A DNA stretch of 64,000 bases from Steromphala cineraria (GCA_916613615.1 OU744720.1:2087749-2151748), one strand, 5' to 3'; shown: positions 1 through 12,914, counted from the stretch's first letter. The notes: generated by a model not told the origin, from the letters alone. Program-made: numbers and translations.

Positions 1-131
1 GATGCAATTCTCGAGAACAGTTGCCTGCAGCTATTCACCCCTACACTAGTGATGGGGAAAGCTGACTTAGGATTGGACACCTCAAACAGACATAATTCCA
101 ATACCAAAGTTAACGTCCCTTCACAACAACA
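1..131 (+). repeat. Left flanking direct repeat of the satellite array
   Basis: This stretch matches 11,527-11,668 on the other side of the array in the same orientation. Shared words include GCCTGCAGCT, GGGGAAAGCTGAC and GGATTGGACACCTC. The match runs up to the first degenerate minisatellite copy, so the array sits between two copies of one sequence. I do not recognise the sequence. It is cut by the window edge, so its full length is unknown. Confidence 0.8.
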
Positions 132-340
132 TCTGGCATGGCATCAGTTTTCTTTGGCTCGGCATCGTCCTCGAACTTCTTCCTGCCCTGCATCCCTCTT
201 GGTCTTCTTCTGGTCCTTCAGATTAGAATCAGTTGTTTAGATTGGTTTAACAAATGCACTTAAGATGTACAATAATATAATTTATATAATTATAACTTTT
301 GTTCAATGGTATGCAAAATAGATTCAGTTGTTTAGATTGA

Positions 341-394
341 GTGAGTGAGTTATTGTTTTACGCTGCTAATACAATATTTAAGCCATTAGCTGCT
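341..394 (+). mobile_element. Short molluscan GTGAGTGAGTTAT...TTTTACGC repeat
   Basis: The motif GTGAGTGAGTTATTGTTTTA followed by CGCTGCTAATACAATATTTA and GCCATTAGC interrupts the first, degenerate satellite unit directly after the conserved word TTTAGATTGA. A second copy is at 11,913-11,972. The GAGTGAGT...TTTTACGCCGC word is very common in mollusc genomes as a short interspersed repeat. The assignment is from memory of that motif. No target duplication is clear. Confidence 0.6.
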
Positions 395-3300
395 TTGTTA
401 AAATTGATTTAACAAATGCCTTTCAGATGTAAAACATTAAAAGGCAACCATTCACATAAAAAGCTGTATAAATTACTTTCATCTTGACTTTTGAGAAATC
501 GGTCACTCTTTGATTGCGTTTTAAGGTTGCTTTTAGTATTTTATTATACTATAACTTTTGATCAATGGTATGCAAAACAGATATGTTTCATACCTCCCTA
601 AGTCACCGCATCTTTCATCGCCCACAAGGGTCTTTCTCTGGCCAGTCATCCCCCTCGGACTTTTTCCAGCCCGGCATCCCCCTCAGACTTCTTCCGGTCC
701 TACAGATTCAGTTGTTTAGATTGGTTTAACAGATGCATGTAAGATGAAAAACATTAAAAGGCAACCATTTACATAAACAGCTGTCAAACTTGCTTTAAAT
801 TTGTAAATAATGTAAAATAGATTTTATTTTTAAAATTGATTTAGTAATGCATTCAAGATGTACACATTTAAAGGCAACCATTAAAAAAACCAGCTGTAGA
901 AGTTACTTAAATCTTGGTTATATTGTGACTTTAATAAATCAGTCAGTATTTGATTGCGTTTTTAGGTTCCTTAAAGCATTTCACATAACTATAACTTAAT
1001 TCATTAGTATTCAAATTGATATGTTTCATACCTCCCTCAGTCGCCGCATCTTACATTGCCCACATGGGTCTTTCTCTGGTCCGGCCTCCCCCTCGGACTT
1101 CTTCCGGCCGGGCATCCCCCTCGGTCTTCTTCCGGTCCTACAGAGGAGATTCAGTTGTTTAGATTGACACAACAAATGCATTTACGATGAAAAACATTAA
1201 AATGCAACAATTAACATAAACAGCTGTATAAATTACTTTAATCATGTTTATATTGTAAATCAGATTTGATTTTTAAGATTGATTAAGTAATGCATTCAAG
1301 ATGTACACATTAAAAGGCAACCATTAACAAAAACAGCTGTAGAAGTTACTTAAATCTTGGTTATATTGTGACTTTTAATAAATCAGTCAGTATTTGTTTG
1401 CATTTTTAGGTTACTTAAAGCATTTCATAAAACTATAACTTAATTCAATGGTATTGAAATTGATATGTTTCATACCTCCCTCAGTCGCTGCATCTTACAT
1501 CGCCCACATGGGTCTTTCTCTGGCCCGGCATTTCCCTCGGACTTCTTCCGGCCCGGAATCTCCCTCGGACTTCTTCTGGCCTGGCATCCCCCTCGGTCTT
1601 CTTCCAGCCCGGCATCCCCCTCGGTCTTCTTCCAGTCCTACAGAGGAGTTCAGTTGTTTAGATTGATATAACAAATGCATTTAAGATGAAAAACATTAAA
1701 GGCAACCAAAAACATAAACAGCTGTATAAATTTCTTTCATCTTGTTAATATTGTAACAAGATTACATTTTTTAAGATTGATTAAGTAATACATTCAAGAT
1801 GTACAACATTAAAAGGCAACCATTAACAAAAACAGCTGTAGAAGTTACTTAAATCTTGGTTATATTGTGACTTTTAATAAATCAGTCAGTATTTGATTGC
1901 GTTTTTAGGTTCCTTAAAGCATTTAAAAACTATAACTTAATTCAATGGTATTGAAATTGATATGTTTCATACCTCCCTCAGTCGCTGCATCTTACATCGC
2001 CCACATGGGTCTTTCTCTGGCCCGGCATTTCCCGCGGCCTTCGCCCGGCCCGGCATCCCCCTCGGTCTTCTTCCAGTCCTACAGAGGAGTTCAGTTGTTT
2101 AGATTGATATAACAAATGCATTTGCGATGAAAAACATTAAAGGCAACCAAAAACATAAACAGCTGTATAAATTTCTTTCATCTTGTTAATATTGTAACAA
2201 GATTTAATTTTTTAAGATTGATTAAGTAATACATTCAAGATGTACAACATTAAAAGGCAACAATTAACAAAAACAGCTGTAGAAGTTACTTAAATCTTGG
2301 TTATATTGTGACTTTTAATAAATCAGTCAGTATTTGTTTGCATTTTTAGGTTCCTTAAAGCATTTCATAAAACTATAACTTAATTCAATGGTATTGAAAT
2401 TGATATGTTTCATACCTCCCTCAGTCGCTGCATCTTACATCGCCCACATGGGTCTTTCTCTGGCCCGGCATTTCCCTCGGACTTCTTCCGGCCCGGAATC
2501 TCCCTCGGACTTCTTCCGGCCTGGCATCCCCCTCGGACTTCTTCCAGCCCGGCATCCCCCTCGGTCTTCTTCCAGTCCTACAGAGGAGTTCAGTTGTTTA
2601 GATTGATATAACAAATGCATTTAAGATGAAAAACATTAAAGGCAACCAAAAACATAAACAGCTGTATAAATTTCTTTCATCTTGTTAATATTGTAACAAG
2701 ATTAAATTTTTTAAGATTGATTAAGTAATACATTCAAGATGTACAACATTAAAAGGCAACCATTAACAAAAACAGCTGTAGAAGTTACTTAAATCTTGGT
2801 TATATTGTGACTTTTAATAAATCAGTCAGTATTTGATTGCATTTTTAGGTTCCTTAAAGCATTACATAAAACTATAACTTAATTCAATGGTATTGAAATT
2901 GATATGTTTCATACCTCCCTCAGTCGCTGCATCTTACATCGCCCACATGGGTCTTTCTCTGGCCCGGCATTTCCCTCGGACTTCTTCCGGCCCGGAATCT
3001 CCCTCGGACTTCTTCCGGCCTGGCATCCCCCTCGGTCTTCTTCAGGCCCTACAGAGGAGTTCAGTTGTTTAGATTGATATAACAAATGCATTTAAGATGA
3101 AAAACATTAAAAGGCAATCATTAACATAAACAGCTGTATAAATTACTTTAATCATGTTAATATTGTAAATCAGATTTGATTTTTAAGATTGATTAAGTAA
3201 TGCATTCAAGATGTACACATTCAAAGGCAACCATTAACAAAAACAGCTGTAGAAGTTACTTAAATCTTGGTTATATTGTGAATTTAATAAATCAGTCAGT

Positions 3301-3872
3301 ATTTGATTGCGTTTTTAGGTTCCTTAAAGCATTTCATGAAACTATAACTTAATTCAATAGTATTCAAATTGATGTTTCATACCTCCGTCAGTCGCCACAT
3401 CATACATCGCCCACATGGGTCTTTCTCTGGTCCGGCATCCCCCTCGGACTTCTTCAAGCCCGGCATCCTCCTCGGTCTTCTTCCGGTCCTACAGAGGAGA
3501 TTCAGTTGTTTAGATTGACACAACAAATGCATTTACGATGAAAAACATTAAAATGCAACAATTAACATAAACAGCTGTATAAATTACTTTAATCATGTTT
3601 ATATTGTAAATCAGATTTGATTTTTAAGATTGATTAAGTAATGCATTCAAGATGTACACATTCAAAGGCAACCATTAACAAAAACAGCTGTAGAAGTGAC
3701 TTAAATCTTGGTTATATTGTGACTTTTAATAAATCAGTCAGTATTTGTTTGCATTTTTAGGTTCCTTAAAGCATTTCATAAAACTATAACTTAATTCAAT
3801 GGTATTGAAATTGATATGTTTCATACCTCCCTCAGTCGCTGCATCTTACATCGCCCACATGGGTCTTTCACT

Positions 3873-4013
3873 GGCCCGGCATTTCCCTCGGACTTCTTCA
3901 GGCCCGGAATCTCCCTCGGACTTCTTCTGGCCCGGCATCCCCCTCGGACTTCTTCCGGCCTGGCATCCCCCTCGGACTTTTTCCGGCCCGGCATCCCCCT
4001 CGGTCTTCTTCCG
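3873..4013 (+). repeat. 28-bp minisatellite block, five copies (example)
   Basis: Five successive 28-mers of the form GCCCGGCATCCCCCTCGGAC followed by TTCTTCCG lie inside the unit anchored at 3816. The equally long block in the unit at 7245 also has five, while units at 582, 1021 and 1962 have two. Because 28 is not a multiple of three, any reading frame through the block changes phase at each repeat. It cycles through peptides such as ARHPPRTSS, GPASPSDFF and RPGIPLGLL. This explains the long list of similar small reading frames without any coding function. Confidence 0.9.
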
Positions 4014-6249
4014 GTCCTACAGAGGAGTTCAGTTGTTTAGATTGATACAACAAATGCATTTAAGATGAAAAACATTAAAGGCAACCAAAAACATAAACAG
4101 CTGTATAAATTGCTTTCATCTTGTTAATATTGTAACAAGATTTAATTTTTAAGATTGATTAAGTAATGCATTCAAGATGTACAACATTAAAAGGCAACCA
4201 TTAACAAAAACAGCTGTAGAAGTTACTTAAATCTTGGTTATATTGCGACTTTGATAAATCAGTCAGTATTTGATTGCGTTTTAAGGTTCCTTAAAGCATT
4301 TAAAAAACTATAACTTAATTCAATGGTATTGAAATTGATATGTTTCATACCTCCCTCAGTCGCTGCATCTTACATCGCCCACATGGGTCTTTCTCTGGCC
4401 CGGCATTTCCCTCGGACTTCTTCCGGCCCGGCATCCCCTTTGGACTTCTTTAGGCCCGGCATCCCCCTCGGACTTCTTCCGGCCTGGCATCCCCCTCGGT
4501 CTTCTTCAGGCCCTACAGAGGATTTCAGTTGTTTAGATTGATATAACAAATGTATTTAAGATGAAAAACATTAAAAGGCAATCATTAACAAAAACAGCTG
4601 TATAAATTACTTTAATCATGTTAATATTGAAAATCAGATTTGATTTTTAAGATTGATTAAGTAATGCATTCAAGATGTACACATTTAAAGGCAACCATTA
4701 ACAAAAACAGCTGTAGAAGTTACTTAAATCTTGGTTATATTTCGAATTTAATAAATCAGTCAGTATTTGATTGCGTTTTTAGGTTCCTTAAAGCATTTCA
4801 TGAAACTATAACTTAATTCAATAGTATTCAAATTGATGTTTCATACCTCTGTCAGTCGCCACATCATACATCGCCCACATGGGTCTTTCTCTGGTCCGGC
4901 ATCCCCCTCGGACTTCTTCAAGCCCGGCATCCTCCTCGGTCTTCTTCCGGTCCTACAGAGGAGATTCAGTTGTTTAGATTGACATAACAAATGCATTTAC
5001 GATGAAAAACATTAAAATGCAACAATTAACATAAACAGCTGTATAAATTACTTTAATCATGTTTATATTGTAAATCAGATTTGATTTTTAAGATTGATTA
5101 AGTAATGCATTCAAGATGTACACATTCAAAGGCAACCATTAACAAAAACAGCTGTAGAAGTGACTTAAATCTTGGTTATATTGTGACTTTTAATAAATCA
5201 GTCAGTATTTGTTTGCATTTTTAGGTTCCTTAAAGCATTTCATAAAACTACAACTTAATTCAATGGTATTGAAATTGATATGTTTCATACCTCCCTCAGT
5301 CGCTGCATCTTACATCGCCCACATGGGTCTTTCTCTGGCCCGGCATTTCCCTCGGACTTCTTCAGGCCCGGAATCTCCCTCGGACTTCTTCCGGCCTGGC
5401 ATCCCCCTCGGACTTCTTCCAGCCCGGCATCCCCCTCGGTCTTCTTCCGGTCCTACAGAGGAGTTCAGTTGTTTAGATTGATATAACAAATTCATTTAAG
5501 ATGAAAAATATTAAAGGCAACCAAAAACATAAAAAGCTGTATAATTTTCTTTCATCTTGTTTATTTTGTAACAAGATTTAATTTTTTAAGATTGATTAAG
5601 TAATACATTCAAGTTGTACAACATTAAAAGGCAACCATTAACAAAAACAGCTGTAGAAGTTACTTAAATCTTGGTTATATTGTGACTTTTAATAAATCAG
5701 TCAGTATTTGTTTGCATTTTTAGGTTCCTTAAAGCATTTCATAAAACTACAACTTAATTCAATGGTATTGAAATTGATATGTTTCATACCTCCCTCAGTC
5801 GCTGCATCTTACATCGCCCACATGGGTCTTTCTCTGGCCCGGCATTTCCCTCGGACTTCTTCCGGCCCGGAATCTCCCTCGGACTTCTTCCGGCCTGGCA
5901 TCCCCCTCGGTCTTCTTCAGGCCCTACAGAGGAGTTCAGTTGTTTAGATTGATATAACAAATGCATTTAAGATGAAAAACATTAAAAGGCAATCATTAAC
6001 ATAAACAGCTGTATAAATTACTTTAATCATGTTAATATTGTAAATCAGATTTGATTTTTAAGATTGATTAAGTAATGCATTCAAGATGTACACATTCAAA
6101 GGCAACCATTAACAAAAACAGCTGTAGAAGTTACTTAAATCTTGGTTATATTGTGACTTTTAATAAATCAGTCAGTATTTGATTGCATTTTTAGGTTCCT
6201 TAAAGCATTACATAAAACTATAACTTAATTCAATGGTATTGAAATTGAT

Positions 6250-7769
6250 ATGTTTCATACCTCCCTCAGTCGCTGCATCTTACATCGCCCACATGGGTCT
6301 TTCACTGGCCCGGCATTTCCCTCGGACTTCTTCAGGCCCGGAATCTCCCTCGGACTTCTTCCGGCCTGGCATCCCCCTCGGACTTTTTCCGGCCCGGCAT
6401 CCCCCTCGGTCTTCTTCCGGTCCTACAGAGGAGTTCAGTTGTTTAGATTGATACAACAAATGCATTTAAGATGAAAAACATTAAAGGCAACCAAAAACAT
6501 AAACAGCTGTATAAATTGCTTTCATCTTGTTAATATTGTAACAAGATTTAATTTTTAAGATTGATTAAGTAATGCATTCAAGATGTACAACATTAAAAGG
6601 CAACCATTAACAAAAACAGCTGTAGAAGTTACTTAAATCTTGGTTATATTGCGACTTTGATAAATCAGTCAGTATTTGATTGCGTTTTAAGGTTCCTTAA
6701 AGCATTTAAAAAACTAAAACTTAATTCAATGGTATTGAAATTGATATGTTTCATACCTCCCTCAGTCGCTGCATCTTACATCGCCCACATGGGTCTTTCT
6801 CTGGCCCGGCATTTCCCTCGGACTTCTTCCGGCCCGGCATCCCCCTCGGACTTCTTTAGGCCCGGCATCCCCCTCGGACTTCTTCCGGCCTGGCATCCCC
6901 CTCGGTCTTCTTCAGGCCCTACAGAGGATTTCAGTTGTTTAGATTGATATAACAAATGTATTTAAGATGAAAAACATTAAAAGGCAATCATTAACATAAA
7001 CAGCTGTATAAATTACTTTAATCATGTTAATATTGAAAATCAGATTTGATTTTTAAGATTGATTAAGTAATGCATTCAAGATGTACACATTTAAAGGCAA
7101 CCATTAACAAAAACAGCTGTAGAAGTTACTTAAATCTTGGTTATATTTCGAATTTAATAAATCAGTCAGTATTTGATTGCGTTTTTAGGTTCCTTAAAGC
7201 ATTTCATGAAACTATAACTTAATTCAATAGTATTCAAATTGATGTTTCATACCTCCGTCAGTCGCCACATCATACATCGCCAACATGGGTCTTTCTCTGG
7301 TCCGGCATCCCCCTCGGACTTCTTCAGGCCCGGCATCCTCCTCGGTCTTCTTCCGGCCCGGCATCCCCCTCGGACTTCTTTAGGCCTGGCATCCCCCTCG
7401 GACTTCTTCAAGCCCGGCATCCTCCTCAGTCTTCTTCCGGTCCTACAGAGGAGATTCAGTTGTTTAGATTGACATAACAAATGCATTTACGATGAAAAAC
7501 ATTAAAATGCAACAATTAACATAAACAGCTGTATAAATTACTTTAATCATGTTAATATTGTAAATCAGATTTGATTTTTAAGATTAATTAAGTAATGCAT
7601 TCAAGATGTACACATTCAAAGGCAACCATTAACAAAAACAGCTGTAGAAGTTACTTAAATCTTGGTTATATTGTGACTTTTAATAAATCAGTCAGTATTT
7701 GATTGCATTTTTAGGTTCCTTAAAGCATTACATAAAACTATAACTTAATTCAATGGTATTGAAATTGAT
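6250..7769 (+). repeat. Higher-order repeat, three-unit block, copy 1
   Basis: Units anchored at 6250, 6743 and 7245 form an ordered A-B-C block that recurs at an offset of about 1,520 bp (units 7770, 8263, 8772). From about 6,440 to 7,320 the two look identical by eye, including the private variant AAACTAAAAC (6,711 and 8,231) where other units have AAACTATAAC. A related block starts at 3816. This marks recent duplication of three units at once, not single-unit slippage. Confidence 0.8.
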
Positions 7770-9205
7770 ATGTTTCATACCTCCCTCAGTCGCTGCATCT
7801 TACATCGCCCACATGGGTCTTTCACTGGCCTGGCATTTCCCTCGGTCTTCTTCAGGCCCGGAATCTCCCTCGGACTTCTTCTGGCCTGGCATCCCCCTCG
7901 GACTTTTTCCGGCCCGGCATCCCCCTCGGTCTTCTTCCGGTCCTACAGAGGAGTTCAGTTGTTTAGATTGATACAACAAATGCATTTAAGATGAAAAACA
8001 TTAAAGGCAACCAAAAACATAAACAGCTGTATAAATTGCTTTCATCTTGTTAATATTGTAACAAGATTTAATTTTTAAGATTGATTAAGTAATGCATTCA
8101 AGATGTACAACATTAAAAGGCAACCATTAACAAAAACAGCTGTAGAAGTTACTTAAATCTTGGTTATATTGCGACTTTGATAAATCAGTCAGTATTTGAT
8201 TGCGTTTTAAGGTTCCTTAAAGCATTTAAAAAACTAAAACTTAATTCAATGGTATTGAAATTGATATGTTTCATACCTCCCTCAGTCGCTGCATCTTACA
8301 TCGCCCACATGGGTCTTTCTCTGGCCCGGCATTTCCCTCGGACTTCTTCCGGCCCGGCATCCCCCTCGGACTTCTTTAGGCCCGGCATCCCCCTCGGACT
8401 TCTTCCGGCCTGGCATCCCCCTCGGTCTTCTTCAGGCCCTACAGAGGATTTCAGTTGTTTAGATTGATATAACAAATGTATTTAAGATGAAAAACATTAA
8501 AAGGCAATCATTAACATAAACAGCTGTATAAATTACTTTAATCATGTTAATATTGAAAATCAGATTTGATTTTTAAGATTGATTAAGTAATGCATTCAAG
8601 ATGTACACATTTAAAGGCAACCATTAACAAAAACAGCTGTAGAAGTTACTTAAATCTTGGTTATATTTCGAATTTAATAAATCAGTCAGTATTTGATTGC
8701 GTTTTTAGGTTCCTTAAAGCATTTCATGAAACTATAACTTAATTCAATAGTATTCAAATTGATGTTTCATACCTCCGTCAGTCGCCACATCATACATCGC
8801 CCACATGGGTCTTTCTCTGGTCCGGCATCCCCCTCGGACTTCTTCAAGCCCGGCATCCTCCTCGGTCTTCTTCCGGTCCTACAGAGGAGATTCAGTTGTT
8901 TAGATTGACATAACAAATGCATTTACGATGAAAAACATTAAAATGCAACAATTAACATAAACAGCTGTATTAATTACTTTAATCATGTTTATATTGTAAA
9001 TCAGATTTGATTTTTAAGATTGATTAAGTAATGCATTCAAGATGTACACATTCAAAGGCAACCATTAACAAAAACAGCTGTAGAAGTGACTTAAATCTTG
9101 GTTATATTGTGACTTTTAATAATTCAGTCAGTATTTGTTTGCATTTTTAGGTTCCTTAAAGCATTTCATAAAACTACAACTTAATTCAATGGTATTGAAA
9201 TTGAT
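7770..9205 (+). repeat. Higher-order repeat, three-unit block, copy 2
   Basis: This is the second A-B-C block, collinear with 6,250-7,769. It runs on into units 9206 and 9677. Unit 9206 shares private variants with unit 5280: AAAAAGCTGTATAATTTTCT (about 5,532 and 9,430) and AAGTTGTACAAC (5,612 and about 9,510). The region 8,263-9,677 therefore also resembles 4,340-5,779 at an offset of about 3.9 kb, so at least two duplication events overlap here. Confidence 0.75.
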
Positions 9206-10942
9206 ATGTTTCATACCTCCCTCAGTCGCTGCATCTTACATCGCCCACATGGGTCTTTCTCTGGCCCAGCATTTCCCTCGGACTTCTTCTGGCCTGGCAT
9301 CCCCCTCGGACTTCTTCCGGCCCGGCATCCCCCTCGGTCTTCTTCCGGTCCTACAGAGGAGTTCAGTTGTTTAGATTGATATAACAAATGCATTTAAGAT
9401 GAAAAACATTAAAGGCAACCAAAAACATAAAAAGCTGTATAATTTTCTTTCATCTTGTTTATTTTGTAACAAGATTTAATTTTTTAAGATTGATTAAGTA
9501 ATACATTCAAGTTGTACAACATTAAAAGGCAACCATTAACAAAAACAGCTGTAGAAGTTACTTAAATCTTGGTTATATTGTGACTTTTAATAAATCAGTC
9601 AGTATTTGTTTGCATTTTTAGGTTCCTTAAAGCATTTCATAAAACTACAACTTAATTCAATGGTATTGAAATTGATATGTTTCATACCTCCCTCAGTCGC
9701 TGCATCTTACATCGCCCACATGGGTCTTTCTCTGGCCCGGCATTTCCCTCGGACTTCTTCCGGCCCGGAATCTCCCTCGGACTTCTTCTGGCCTGGCATC
9801 CCCCTCGGACTTTTTCCGGCCCGGCATCCCCCTCGGTCTTCTTCCAGTCCTACAGAGGAGTTCAGTTGTTTAGATTGATACAACAAATGCATTTAAGATG
9901 AAAAACATTAAAGGCAACCAAAAACATAAACAGCTGTATAAATTGCTTTCATCTTGTTAATATTGTAACAAGATTTAATTTTTAAGATTGATTAAGTAAT
10001 ACATTCAAGATGTACAACATTAAAAGGCAACCATTAACAAAAACAGCTGTAGAAGTTACTTAAATCTTGGTTATATTGCGACTTTGATAAATCAGTCAGT
10101 ATTTGATTGCGTTTTAAGGTTCCTTAAAGCATTTAAAAAACTATAACTTAATTCAATGGTATTGAAATTGATATGTTTCATACCTCCCTCAGTCGCTGCA
10201 TCTTACATCGCCCACATGGGTCTTTCTCTGGCCCGGCATTTCCCTCGGACTTCTTCAGGCCCTGAATCTCCCTCGGACTTCTTCCGGCCCGGAATCCCCC
10301 TCGGACCTCTTCCGGCCTGGCATCCCCCTCGGTCTTCTTCAGGCCCTACAGAGGAGTTCAGTTGTTTAGATTGATATAACAAATGCATTTAAGATGAAAA
10401 ACATTAAAAGGCAATCATTAACATAAACAGCTGTATAAATTACTTTAATCATGTTAATATTGTAAATCAGATTTGATTTTTAAGATTGATTAAGTAATGC
10501 ATTCAAGATGTACACATTTAAAGGCAACCATTAACAAAAACAGCTGTAGAAGTGACTTAAATCTTGGTTATATTGTGACTTTTAATAAATCAGTCAGTAT
10601 TTGATTGCATTCTTAGGTTCCTTAAAGCATTTCATAAAACTATAACTTAATTCAATGGTATTGAAATTGATAAGTTTCATACCTCCCTCAGTCGCTGCAT
10701 CTTACATCGCCCACATGGATCTTTCTCTGGTCCGGCATCCCCCTCGGACTTCTTCAAGCCCGGCATCCTCCTCGGTCTTCTTCCGGTCCTACAGAGGAGA
10801 TTCAGTTGTTTAGATTGACTTTACAAGGGAATTTAAAATGTATAACAATAATAAATACATTAAAAGTTGATCATGAAAAAAAAAGCAGTTATACTTACTG
10901 TCGGTCTTCTTTTGGTCTTTTAAATGCATTTTTAAAATGATT

Positions 10943-11001
10943 AAAAGTGAACTTGTATTCATATTTTGGTTTACTAAATGCCAAAATACAAGTTCACTTT
11001 T
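10943..11001. repeat. Short hairpin just outside the array
   Basis: AAAAGTGAACTTGTATTC...TTTTGG (10,943-10,968) is the inverted complement of CCAAAATACAAGTTCACTTT (10,981-11,001), separated by about 12 bases. The arms are AT-rich and nearly perfect. The function is unknown. It lies about 120 bp after the last satellite unit. Confidence 0.75.
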
Positions 11002-11526
11002 CGTTAGCTTTGTTTTAGACTTTGTGTTCTAAAACTTTCATCTTGTAGTAATTATGACTTAGAATGAAGAAACTTTTCTTTCATAATTTAGCTATATAGA
11101 TTCACATTGCTCATGGGAAAAAATATGACTATGATTGTTGTTGCTTAGATTGATGGAACAAAAGCATTTATGATGTACAGCCCAAGAGTTTTGAATATAA
11201 AAAAACAGATGGAAATATTTCTGTAATGGAATTGTTTAAGACTGTGTTCTAAGCACTAGATATAGACTAAACAAATCAAGCGATGAATCAAATTTGGGAA
11301 CTCACCTTTGACACCATTCCAGGTGCATGTGTGTGAAGCTAGCAACCAGGTGTCGGAGATGTCTGAGGGGAACCTATCCCTTAACTAAACCTACTGAGGT
11401 GTATACCCTACATTCTAAACTGGCGCATCCACACCGGGGACTGTGTGGTCCCTATCCACCATGAAAAGCATGGCCCCTGAATCTAAACAAGGATAGAAAT
11501 CCTTGTTATACCAATCCTGGCAGAGC
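11002..11526. other. Array-to-repeat interval, no gene seen
   Basis: This is AT-rich sequence, followed from about 11,290 by a more GC-balanced stretch that leads directly into the right flanking repeat. It may belong to the same unrecognised element as that flank. I see no supported reading frame, RNA gene or repeat with a name. Confidence 0.5.
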
Positions 11527-11668
11527 AGTTCTGGAGACGTCCAAGAAAAGATGCCTGCAGCTGTTCACCCATAAGCTAATGGCGGGGAAAGCTGACATGG
11601 GATTGGACACCTCGAACAGACGTATCTCCAACACAAGGTTACGTCCCCTCACACCAGCACCCTTGGAG
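11527..11668 (+). repeat. Right flanking direct repeat of the satellite array
   Basis: This is the direct copy of 1-131: GCCTGCAGCTGTTCACCC, GGGGAAAGCTGACATGGGAT, GGACACCTCGAACAGACG and TACGTCCCCTCACA. It contains small differences from the left copy. A 61-residue reading frame starts here (11,579), but its counterpart on the left has a different frame structure, so I do not call it coding. Confidence 0.8.
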
Positions 11669-11912
11669 AACCGAGTCAGATGCCACCCTATAGAAACAAG
11701 TGAAAAAAATGTAAGAGTATTCTCAACATTTTGTATGTCAACAGTTACCCTATCCTGTAGTTAAACAAAAAATAAAATCTTCTTGAGATCCCAATTACAA
11801 GGAGGCAAGGATCCCGTGTAACTATTATTATATGAGCGTTGTCCTTTTTATGCTCTATATCATTTCATCATTTTAAATGTAATAGATATTTTGCAATTGT
11901 ATTTTTGAAGAC

Positions 11913-11972
11913 TGAGTGAGTGAGTTATTGTTTTACGCCGCTTGGGTAATATTTCAGCCATTAGCGGCGATA
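11913..11972 (+). mobile_element. Second short molluscan TTTTACGCCGC repeat
   Basis: GAGTGAGTGAGTTATTGTTT, TACGCCGCTTGGGTAATATT and CAGCCATTAGCGGCG match the element at 341-394 and fit the common mollusc interspersed motif better than that copy does. No tail or target duplication is visible, so the copy is probably truncated. Confidence 0.65.
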
Positions 11973-11976
11973 TTAG

Positions 11977-12914
11977 GTGATCAATGCTTCATGGATCTTC
12001 AACGCAGTTCAAAATAACGTTCCTTTCATTTATAGAATCTACATTATCAATGCATTATGAGAGGGTTCTTTTATCTGAATTATTAAGTCAGTGATTTAGC
12101 TGGAAATGAATGGGAAACTCTACTAAACCTAAATAATAGTCATTTACGGGGTAGATTGTTAATATGAAATGGAACGAATGAGGAAGAAAACTCATAACTA
12201 TGCCTTATCATTCGAACATTAAACTATCTGGCTAAAAGAATCTTAGTTATGATGAAGAAAAATTAATCACGTCATACCTGAATTCTGACCCAGTAGTGAC
12301 TGATTCAAATCACTACACCCAACGTTCAGCGAGCCCAACCAATCAACAAAACAGCTACCCAGCTTGGGAGTTCAGTAGACTGTCCTTCTGCTCCCTAAAT
12401 AACTATTTTCCCACACTAACTGTCACTGTTTACAGGCTGGACATAAGCCAAAGCAAGTCTATATGTCCAGTAGATTCAAGTTATGTAGCATTTTGTAAAT
12501 CTTTTTAAAACACAATAGCAGAAAAGATAGATATGGCATGATAACTACATTCATGTTTTGTTTATGCTTTGTTCTTTTAGAGATGGTAAATGAAATTCAG
12601 ATTACGTCCTGTACTTGATTGGTCGTGGACTATCAAAATTGGTTGGGATTCTGTTTAGTTTCACATGTCTTTCCTGCACGATAACAAATATTTATACATA
12701 ATTTACTGAAAATTCATACCATTTTTTTTCTGAAATGGGAATGATGTAAATATTTAAACATTCGGAACCTAGAAAAAGTACTATGAATTGAACATATATA
12801 TCTAGTAAAAACACAAAGACTGTTCATTATTTGACAAAACATATCTTTCTCGGTTGGAAAATGCGTACAAAATATTTTGAAATCATTGCTGTAACTATTT
12901 GAATACTACTGCAA
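11977..12914. other. Interval with no recognised feature
   Basis: This is AT-rich sequence with only short reading frames, the longest being 70 codons from 12,296 with no recognisable motif. I see no repeat family, RNA gene or splice-flanked exon in it. Confidence 0.5.

Larger units (their letters stand above)
121..10825 (+). repeat. Satellite array, ~23 units of 434-525 bp
   Basis: The anchor ATGTTTCATACCTCC recurs near 582, 1021, 1465, 1962, 2405, 2904, 3374, 3816, 4340, 4837, 5280, 5779, 6250, 6743, 7245, 7770, 8263, 8772, 9206, 9677, 10173 and 10672 (the last as a variant), with a more degenerate unit before 566. Each unit has a leader (ATGTTTCATACC to CTTTCTCTGG), a block of 2-5 pyrimidine-rich 28-bp repeats, a link (TACAGAGGAG, CAGTTGTTTAGATTGA), and two diverged ~117-bp half-units. 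Each half starts AGATTGAT and carries AAGGCAA and AACAGCTGTA. The units then end in ATAAATCAGTCAGTATTTG. Unit length varies mainly with the number of 28-bp repeats and small indels. The many short reading frames here are by-products of the repeat. No coding gene is supported. Confidence 0.95.

Noticed and set aside
1448..10388. About 30 small, similar reading frames (MVLKLICFIPPSVAASYIAH..., MFHTSLSRCILH..., MHLLYQSKQLNSSVG...) on both strands
   Set aside because: They are translations of the satellite unit. The 28-bp repeat changes phase at each copy, the same DNA is open in several frames and on both strands, and copies differ freely. No coding constraint is visible.
121..10825. CRISPR-like reading of a regular repeat array
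   Set aside because: Units are ~500 bp with no short constant repeat separated by unique spacers, and the context is a eukaryotic satellite.
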